Assembly: GCA_035578155.1 (NCBI GenBank)
Contig: JAPWDM010000005.1
Coordinates: 806,001-870,000 of the forward strand
Length of the DNA: 64,000 nt
Origin: Brachynemurus nebulosus
Taxonomy: Eukaryota > Arthropoda > Insecta > Neuroptera > Myrmeleontidae
Direction of reading: 5' to 3'
The notes beneath the pieces are model-generated. The model had not been told where the DNA came from. It worked only from the letters and a program-made list of their open reading frames with translations, and did not search any database. The position numbers were made by a program, and so were the translations under genes. Each line of letters starts with the position of its first letter. The stretch's first letter is position 1. Shown piece by piece: positions 56,532 to 64,000 of this stretch.

Positions 56532-57313
56532 CTTCTTTTTTGGCTCGTTACTTATTATTTTAGAGAAACGTTTTTAAAAAATGGGATTGGGGGGCCTGAA
56601 AAAACAAAAAAAAAACATTTTCTTTCTCGTGACTTACTTTTTTGGGAAAATTTTGTAGGAAATGAGATTTTTTCCCAGAAGCCCATTTTCCTCGACCCTA
56701 GCTTTTGATAATCAGGCGACATTCTTCACGGTCTCCCAAGGTGGGGCACTTAGGGTAAATTCAACCTTGGGAACGTCCATAAAATAGGTATGTAAAAAAA
56801 GGAAAAGCTAATCAATTTTCAACGTGAGAATAATGTCACGGGAGAAGAGAGGGGTTCGAACAAGCGTGACGTGATGTGACGTGAATAGTTTTTTTAAAAT
56901 TTTTGAATACATAAAATTTAATAAACTTAAAAATAATCATTCATCACGTGAGACATGCAGATTTTATGACGTAGGTACTTATAATTAAGTCCCTTACCGA
57001 CTATTGGTTTTTGTTTTTCTTTTTTTAATTCAACTAATCAGAAGGCAATAATTTTATTCCAAATCCCCTCTATTTATAAGGTTTCAAATTAACTTGTTTC
57101 AAACCGATTAATGAATACTTTGATTATATCGGTTTATAGATGATATGCTTATAGAGGATATACTCAGAGAAATACATATACTTACATAAATCGTTTTTGA
57201 CCAAAATAAGAAACGCTACATTCTGTGTTAATAATTTGTGGGGAGGTACTACCTATTTACTATTTCATTCACTTGTGAGGAGCTTTCAACTTCACGTAAA
57301 TATTTTGCTCCGA
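56532..57313. other. Spacer with a GTGACGTGATGTGACG repeat fragment
   Basis: GGGAACGTCCATAAAATAGG (56769) followed by GCGTGACGTGATGTGACGTG near 56864 resembles a widespread type of non-coding insect repeat that begins CGTCCATAAATTACGTCA. Only one copy is present and no ends are defined. Confidence 0.35.
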
Positions 57314-57316
57314 TAA

Positions 57317-57946
57317 CACAGGCCGGCGAATTTTAAGTCATGTCGCCCCCTTTTGGATTTGATGATTGATCTTAGGGTGCGCTGATTACAAAAAAAATAT
57401 TCAAAAATTCCAGCACGTCAGAATTTTTAGATATTAGGAATTAAAATTTTTGACTAAAATTACCTAGGCCGACTAAGTCAAGAACAGATTATGCATTTTT
57501 ATTTATTTCTTCAGTTTGTATAAGTACGGCCCCGTTAGCACCGTTTTGCGAGGTTTAGCTATCAATTAAAACGAATAGAAAAAAATAAATTACCCTCAAT
57601 AATGAGCTCAGTAGCGGATGACCTTAAAATTCACCTTTTTTTCCCAAAATAAAGATATGTCACTTAGTTAATTAGGTTTCATTTAATGAAACCATTGATG
57701 AGAATGTGTTCCTAAAAGCCAATTACAACTATGTAATGACTTTTTATTAGATAGCAAATAAATAAATATGCATAATCTATTCTTGACTTGGTCGACCTAG
57801 GTAATTTTAGTCAAAAATTTTAATACCTAATATCTAAAAATTCTGATGTGTTGGAATTTTTTGAATATTTTTTTCGTAATTAGTGCCCCAAAATCTATCA
57901 AAGTCAGTTGTCAAATCTTAAAGGGGGAAACCATCGCAGGCCTGTG
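57317..57946. mobile_element. Long-armed foldback MITE (CACAGGCC, TAA flanks)
   Basis: Arms of about 195 bp at 57317-57510 and 57755-57946 are inverted copies with scattered changes. Shared blocks include AAAAAAATATTCAAAAAATTCC, CAGAATTTTTAGATATTAGG, TTTTTGACTAAAATTACCTA and AGTCAAGAA. TAA flanks both ends (57314-57316, 57947-57949), as in PIF/Harbinger insertions. A smaller palindrome GGTTTCATTTAATGAAACC lies in the centre (about 57674). The family is not proven. Confidence 0.78.
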
Positions 57947-57949
57947 TAA

Positions 57950-58479
57950 TTGAACGAACAAAGTTCCAAAAATTGTTAGATTGGATATTGTGTTATCATA
58001 ATTCCAAATTGCGCCTTTTTCAGTACTCAAAAACTGAACTAAAACCACGATGAAATTTACATTTTGCATTCTAGTTCTGATAATTTATTTTTACTGTTCA
58101 ATTCGGTTAACATAAAATCGGAAAAAAAAGACAAACACTACATCGATAATAGAGATGGAGAGTATCTACTGTCCAAAAGTGTCCATCAGACATATTAGTG
58201 AAGTTACACCCAGTTAGCTGGACAGTAAGAATGAAACAAAAATAAAATAAAATAAAAATTAATTACCCCAGATTATTTTTCAACACGTTTTTGATAATTG
58301 TTAATTCCGAATTTTGAAAATGGTCTAACTACATGTATATATACAGGAGGCAAAGGTAGGTAACTAATGAATGAATCGAATTGAACAACATACAGGTTGT
58401 TTCAGAAGGAGTAGTAAATATTTTTGACAGTAAAACTAAATAGGTCGTGATGTAATTTTTTCATTCTTTTCAATAGTGT
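57950..58479. other. AT-rich spacer
   Basis: Nothing recognised. Confidence 0.4.
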
Positions 58480-58740
58480 AAAAAAATTTGAAAACTTTAA
58501 ATTTTGTGTCTGAACTGACGAACTCATCCAAGATTTTCAGACTTCCAATATTTTCATCAAATTTTACAAGAATGGGATATTTTTTTCTCGATTTTTAATG
58601 AATATTCTTTTCAAGTTTTAAGGGCCTGGAAACGAATTTCTATCAAACTTCTGGATTTATGTCTCATCAAGACAGCGGCTGTAGTAGTTGAATTTTCCGT
58701 CTGAAAATTTGTTAAAATAAAGTGTCTAGAGCCTACGCCG
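58480..58740 (+). repeat. Dispersed repeat D, copy 5
   Basis: GTGTCTGAACTGACGAACTC then ATCCAAG, ACTTCCAATATTTTCATCAA and GGCTGTAGTAGTTGAATTTT follow the order of the 19.2- and 31.4-kb copies. The opposing frames at 58611-59051 are not supported. Confidence 0.6.
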
Positions 58741-60172
58741 GTCCTAATTAAGTGCGGGGTCGTGGAGAAAAATGTCGGGCTCCGGAAATAAATCATATTT
58801 TTGAAAAATCTGATGAGCAAAACAAAAATACTTTCACAGCTATGTTTATTTTGCTTCTTCCCAAACGCCTTTTTCAATCTCGATTCGCTCCCCCCTGCTG
58901 GTCGATCTTGATTAAGGGCACCATGATTCTTCATTATAAAAATGTTAATTCACTTTTACGACTTAATCTAAAACGCACTGTATGTAATGAGACAATGGAT
59001 GTGGACAGTAGAAAAAAAAAAACAGAACATATACTAACGACAACAACATAGGTGGCACACATGATGCATGTGGCGGGTAATACAGGTAGCGAACAAGCGG
59101 TCTGCATTACCGGCTGAGTGACTGGTCGTTCGACCACCACCGTATTATTACATTCCCCATGTCGTTTTCAAAAACTTGTACCGTGTTATTTTTTCGTTTG
59201 TTTGATAACTCTTTTTTTCTGAAATAAATGATGTCCATCCATTAATTGATCATTACATATATGTATATATGTATGTATTGTATCATCCAGAACACCAGAA
59301 TTTTATTTAAATTTCACGAGGAAAAAAAATGTTTTACATTTTCTCCTTTTTAATTTTTGTTAGTTTATTTTTTTTTCTCTTTTTGTTTTTTTGTTTGGTG
59401 CTGAGATAAATGTATACGTTGACAATATTTTTTTCTCTTTTACTTTTTCATTGAAAAGCAAACTTGATCAAGGATCATTGAACTTGACTAAATATTATTG
59501 TCAATTTGATTGCCAATTATGTTTATCATATGATGTTTTAATTTTATTTAACTTGATACGTTTTATATTGGAACTTGAAATATTCTTGAGTTATATTTTG
59601 AATATCCACTGATGGATTCCTGAAAATTGCGGCATTAAATCCCTGGACTAAAGCTCTGAAACGTATCAGCATGACTCGAATCTCTTAAAGCGTTACACGA
59701 CAGCATCTTCATTTTTATGCAGTGGATACGAGCTTCATAAATAACTATCAAAAGTACAGTGCGTTACAGATTGTGAGGAAAACCATTTTTTATGCGATTA
59801 TAAAAATTCAGAAATTTTATAGATAGCTATAAAAGGTATAGTTCGCTTCAAATTCTAAAAAAAAAAAAAAAATAAACTTAAAAAAGAATTATATAAAATA
59901 CATAACTTAAAATGCTCAAAACCGCACGATTTCCTTAAAAGTTGCTTTTCTAAACCACAAAGAAAAAATTTGGGGGACAGGTCTACCCACAATGTCAACT
60001 TCCCGTTGGGTGTCCTTAAAGACTAGAGACTACTGTACATAAATAATTGTTTTTCCATTTCGAGCAACTTTTCCCCTGGGCCCCCGATAGAGGCTTTGCC
60101 CCTTGCACCATACCGGGGGCTTCGCCTTCTGTACCTAAGGGTGGGGGCTCCACCCTTATCAAACAAATTATA
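58741..60172. other. Spacer
   Basis: No bounded element or gene. 60060-60160 contains GGGGGCTTCGCC and GGGGGCTCCACCC, typical of decayed non-coding repeats. Frames at 59391-59612 and 60047-60274 are unrecognised. Confidence 0.35.
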
Positions 60173-60500
60173 ATATCATTTGTTCTCAAGATATGCGAAA
60201 CAAAATATATTTCAAAAACAGTTTCTTATTTCATTTTTTTTTTAAATTTTATAATAATATACTGGCGTTTTTAACATCAAGGAAGGTTCTTAGGCCATTA
60301 TATAATAATGTTATGGTAAAAAATCCATATAATCTATGTTTTCTTAACAAAGTTAATTCTGTTTTTATACCACAAAAAACAAAGCGCCAATCCGAATTTG
60401 CTGAAAACTTTATCCGGTCTTCATTTTTTGATTACGCATGTAAATGAATTAGTCCGGAGTTGATATCATCATTTGTTCTTGAGATATGCGAGACCAAAAA
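60173..60500 (+). repeat. Direct repeat of ATCATTTGTTCTcAAGATATGCG
   Basis: ATCATTTGTTCTCAAGATAT near 60174 recurs as ATCATTTGTTCTTGAGATAT near 60468, both followed by GCG. The intervening DNA is AT-rich. Either a short direct duplication or two ends of one element. Confidence 0.5.
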
Positions 60501-60507
60501 AAAATTC

Positions 60508-60566
60508 ACGAACGAACGAACGAACGAACGAACGAATGAACGAACGAACTAACGAACGCACGCACA
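60508..60566. repeat. (ACGA)n microsatellite
   Basis: About 14 imperfect ACGA units directly beside the left TSD of CAAGAC copy e. Confidence 0.92.
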
Positions 60567-60569
60567 AAC

Positions 60570-61008
60570 TAGTGATGAGCAAATGCAAGACCAAGACCAA
60601 GACTTGGCAGTCTTGGTCTTGGTCTTGTTCTTGCATTAAGAATCTTGGTCTTGGTCTTGCTAGAGCAGTTTGAGTCTTGGTCTTGGTCTTGGTCTTGCAA
60701 AATGCAGTGTTGGTCTTGGTCTTGGTCTTGGTATTGCTAAAGAATCTTGCACTTTCTTGCATTTTTTTATTAGCGAATTATTTCCTTCTAAAATCAGAAT
60801 TTTCTCTCTTTACGGTATTAATTATACTTTTAAACTATTTAAATAATTTAGCAAGAGTCTTGCTTTTTTCTTGCTATAGTCTTGGTCTTGCTCACTTGAG
60901 TCTTGGTATTGGTCTTGCAGCCATACTTATAGTCTTGGTCTTGGTCTTGCAAAAAAATGCAAGACCAAGACAAGACTGCAAGACCAAGATTAATTTTGCT
61001 CATTACTA
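60570..61008 (+). mobile_element. CAAGAC hAT MITE, copy e
   Basis: The ends are TAGTGATGAGCAAATGCAAG and inverted TTTTGCTCATTACTA. The flanks GCACAAAC (60562-60569) and GCACAGAC (61009-61016) are an 8-bp TSD with one mismatch. Just inside the left end is a perfect hairpin: CAAGACCAAGACCAAGACT, loop TGGC, and the reverse complement. The unique centre is shared with the other copies. Frames rich in VLVLVL or TKTKTK on both strands come from the hexamers. Confidence 0.92.
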
Positions 61009-61016
61009 GCACAGAC

Positions 61017-61383
61017 ATCACGCTAAAAACAATGGATTCGGATTCTAGTGACCTTGAAACGTGGAGATATGTCAAAATTAGCGATTCGTAAAATCGGACC
61101 CATTACAATAACTTCCTACGGGAAGTTAATGTCTTTCATTTTTATAATATTACAAAAATTACAATACATATATGTGTAAAAAATCTGAATGTTGCAATAG
61201 TAATAATTACTACGCAACTCGTATTCGTGAGAAATAAGCCTCTTTTCCCACTTCTTGTACAATATACTATTTTCATATAACATTATAAAATAAAATTAAC
61301 CCTACTATTTTCTAAAATTGCTTAAAAATAATTAATTTTTTTCTCTCTATTAAACTTTAGAAGCTGTGGTTATAAAAATTATG
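61017..61383. other. AT-rich spacer
   Basis: ACAATATACTATTTTCATAT near 61259 matches the outer arm of the foldback at 34227-34366. Otherwise nothing is recognised. Confidence 0.35.
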
Positions 61384-61607
61384 TTCGATACGTATGCGTA
61401 AAGTGAGATATCCAATAGGCTTAAACTGGGGCACTCGCTAAAGGGACTGACGCATACATAACGAGATCTCGTACGCTTGCTCCCACTACCCTGACGGCTC
61501 GTGGGGGTATACAGCGCACTCGATCTCGTTGTGTATACGTCCGTCCCTTAGACTCGTGCCCCAATTTAAGCCTACTAGATTACTTCTCTTTACGCATATG
61601 TATCGAA
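61384..61607. repeat. 224-bp GC-rich foldback
   Basis: TTCGATACGTATGCGTAAAG, ATAGGCTTAAACTGGGGCAC, AAGGGACTGACGCATACATA and ACGAGATC are mirrored by GATCTCGT, TGTATACGTCCGTCCCTT, GTGCCCCAATTTAAGCCTA and CTTTACGCATATGTATCGAA. Each arm is about 90-110 bp with moderate divergence around the centre. It is strikingly GC-richer than its surroundings. A foldback MITE is most likely; TSD unresolved. Confidence 0.83.
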
Positions 61608-62474
61608 AATAACCATTTCCGTCGTAATACATAATGGAACTGCATTAGTTTTAGTAAGGTGATACAGTTTGACAATCGATGAGAAAACATCTCATTAATG
61701 ATATTAAAAAATTACAAAACCAACTTAATTATATATTTCTGAAGGTAGGTACCTATATGTCCCAATCTCCCAAATGAATCTATCACAAAATTATTTAAAA
61801 CCAACAAATTGATATCACGCCTTACATTTACATCCAAAATACATTCATTATTCCATATACCTGTACCTACTATACACGTTGACAAAACACCTATAAATTA
61901 TTTTAATTAAAAACCTCCCTTGGAAAAAAAAATACAAAAACATTTACACACTCCGCGCAATAACACACAACACACGGGGATCGATCGAAAATGTTGTCGA
62001 TCTAATGTGACATTATCGATACTGCTGGTATTCGTTACTACGCCACGTTACGCTATGTTACGCTTCACCGTTTTGTGTTGGGAAACACACCTACATACGT
62101 ACAAGCGGATTGGACAGTTCAATTGCCATTATCGGGTTTGTTATTGCATGCGAACAATGCGGAGCAGAGCAACAGAATAGAACGCAACACACTGACAACG
62201 GTGGATTTTATTTTGTTGTAGTTGATGATAATTATGTCCGCAACTGGCCATTTAATATAGAGTTGTATGTTATACGTATGACTACTGTGTAGTACAGTGC
62301 TCTGATTTTAACTACTTATTTGTAATTTGATGATTATCATATTTTGTTTTCTTTTAGCCTGTTATGAAACATGAAGTTTACAAAAACCGGCCGAAAATTG
62401 AATAGGGAGACGGGTTCACACAACGAGGACTCCGGACCAGAACTACAGTGTCAGTCAATAAACCCAATCATTTT
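61608..62474. other. Spacer with a GC-richer, CG-containing patch
   Basis: 61950-62200 contains repeated GTTACGC, many CG dinucleotides and TATCGATA at 62014-62021, but no persuasive exon. Frames at 61920-62292 are unrecognised. Confidence 0.3.
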
Positions 62475-63390
62475 TTTAGTGTTCCGTACCAAAAATGGCA
62501 AAACGGAACACTTATACAATCACTTCAGTGTTGTCACTGGCAATTGTCTCTGAAACCACTCGACGCGAAAATTTGAAACTTATCACGAAGATAGGGTGTG
62601 GAGGCATGATTCCAGATGTGAAATTGAATTTCGATTCTCGATTTCGAGTGGTCGACAAACTTCGAAAACGTCGAAAAAGCATGAAATTGTAGCTTAAAAA
62701 TGAGGGGGTGGGGGTAAAATATTAAAACCTTCAAAAAGCACAACCTAGGTATGGACTCTATCAACACACCAAATTTCAACCCTCTACGTTAATTCTGGGG
62801 GGCTGGGGGCGTGTTAGATCCAGCGAAAATCGTTTTTTCCCCCTCTACTCCCTCCAAATCATCCTAGGAAGCTGAGTTTTGGATATGTTGTAGATAATTC
62901 ACCGAAGCGCTATCTCCAACTGGTTTGGAAAATTTTTATTGCTTTTCCGCCCCCCCCCCCTACTACCATCCCCTTAAAGGTTGGGTCCACCCCCAAAATT
63001 TGTCCAAAATTTGACCCCACTTTGATAGTATTGTTGTGCACCGGAATGTCCGAAAACGGATAGCGCCCCTACTCTCGCCTCTCGTCGTTCTTGTTGTATA
63101 GGCTGTATAAGTCGAATTTTTTCAAGGAAAAAGTCGACTAAAAAAATATTTTTAGAATCCTTATAGGTAACTTTTTCAAAGGGTGCCTCACATTTTTTTT
63201 CTTTGGACAAAATTGACCCCCGTATTTTAGTCAAAAATAATTTTTTTCTAATCATTGACTGACTATATATTGACTTGTCATCAAGACCTAACACTGTGCC
63301 AAATTTCAAATTTCCACGTTACACAGTTTTCAAGAAAAACCTCTGTAACCAACGGACAAAGAGAACGAGAGTGGTATTATAAGGGTTTCA
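62475..63390 (+). repeat. G-run dispersed repeat R, copy 3
   Basis: It opens with AGTGTTCCGTACCAAAAATG (as at 45888), continues with GCATGAAATTGTAGCTTAAA, AACCTAGGTATGGAC and CCAAATTTCAACCCTCTACG (as at 44.3 and 50.8 kb), and ends near GAAAACGGATAGCGCCCCTA (as at 51226) and ACCAACGGACAAAGAGAACG..TATAAGGGT. This copy joins the two halves seen separately at 45.9 and 44.3/50.8 kb, showing that they belong to one family. Overlapping frames are by-products. Confidence 0.72.
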
Positions 63391-64000
63391 CCTTTCCTCT
63401 TAAGGTATGGAACTTTTAAAAATGAAGGAGATATTAATAATCCCTTTAGTTCTCTCTTAAGGTGGTTAAGGATCAGTATAGCGAAAAAGGCAGGTTTCTG
63501 ATACTTCGAAAAATACATTTTCAGACTGCTTCAATAGAATTCTATTTTTCGGGGAAGCTTACTGTTGTGAAAAGTCAATGTTCAGATCCAATGCAATCCT
63601 TAAAACTTGAAATATTATTATTATGTAGGTGATATTAACACTTTCTATGAAAGCAGTGCTCAAACATACTAACTAACGTAGAATAAGTTTGCAACTGTAT
63701 TAATTGATTGAACAAACTGGTTAACTTCTACTGGACTTTAGTTTGTTGTGCTGTTGCTACGATTCAAATAATTTTACCATCCCCATAGCAATTATTATAT
63801 TCCTGTAAAATAGTACGGTACAACTAGACCCAAACCTCAACATCCAAAGTAACAGTTTCACTCCAACTCCAAATTGTTCTATACAGTCCACATATTGTTT
63901 GGTAAAAAGTTACACTATTTTGAGCGTCGGGTTTTGGGGGAAGGAGGGTAACAGTAGGCAAATTAACGGTTTTCATCAGTTTTTTTTTTTTTAAATATTT
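63391..64000. other. AT-rich spacer to the window edge
   Basis: TCCTCTTAAGGTATGG (63410) and TCTCTCTTAAGGTGG (63450) are similar and 40 bp apart. Nothing else is recognised. Confidence 0.35.

Noticed and set aside
62974..63309. 111-codon minus ORF
   Set aside because: Antisense to dispersed repeat R and not open in the equivalent region of the other copies as far as I can follow.

Overview
The window is AT-rich eukaryotic DNA with no complete protein-coding gene that I can recognise. It reads as intergenic or deep-intronic sequence from an animal genome, most likely an insect. The reasons are the dense mixture of short non-autonomous DNA transposons (Tc1/mariner, pogo/Tigger, hAT, piggyBac and probable Mutator, Harbinger and Sola types), a tRNA-derived SINE, Helitron-like ends finishing in CTAGT, and decayed mariner, Tc1 and non-LTR retrotransposon proteins. 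The insect assignment is inference; I cannot name the species.

Layout. 1-13.1 kb: a probable Mutator MITE with a perfect 9-bp target duplication, an old GGACGAAAACT repeat, two near-full copies of a TA-flanked CACGGAGAG MITE, a GCACAGGCAG MITE, and a short tandem array near 10 kb. 13.1-19 kb: a TACGG-type inverted-repeat element split by a piggyBac MITE, an hAT MITE and a TA-flanked element built from repeats of TAGACCCGGACA. 19-28 kb: (AC)n(AT)n, dispersed repeats, CAGGGTG elements, a GGGGAGAAGTG element, an hAT MITE rich in CCGAAA and a third, truncated CACGGAGAG copy followed by a CTCF-like motif. 28-36 kb: a 1-kb element with repeated terminal-type motifs, a pogo/Tigger-like element, two foldbacks and a decayed mariner. 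36-43.4 kb: two CAAGAC hAT MITEs, one of them inside a piggyBac MITE, two SINE copies, a Helitron-like end and a triple nest. 44-52 kb: a dispersed G-run repeat family, a third CAAGAC MITE carrying a Tc1 remnant, a LINE fragment and two piggyBac MITEs. 53-64 kb: a 125-bp tandem array between inverted repeats, a long-armed foldback, two more CAAGAC MITEs, a GC-rich foldback and another G-run repeat.

The most distinctive signal is a family of five hAT-like MITEs whose interiors are largely GTCTTG/CAAGAC hexamers, each bounded by TAGTGATGAGCAAA ends and an 8-bp target duplication. A second hAT-like MITE does the same with a different hexamer (CCGAAA). Several nested insertions give a relative order of transposition, because the interrupted element can be read across the insert. 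Nearly all predicted ORFs are chance ORFs or translations of repeats. A few short segments combine good splice signals with open frames and are listed at low confidence. TSD means target-site duplication and TIR terminal inverted repeat throughout.
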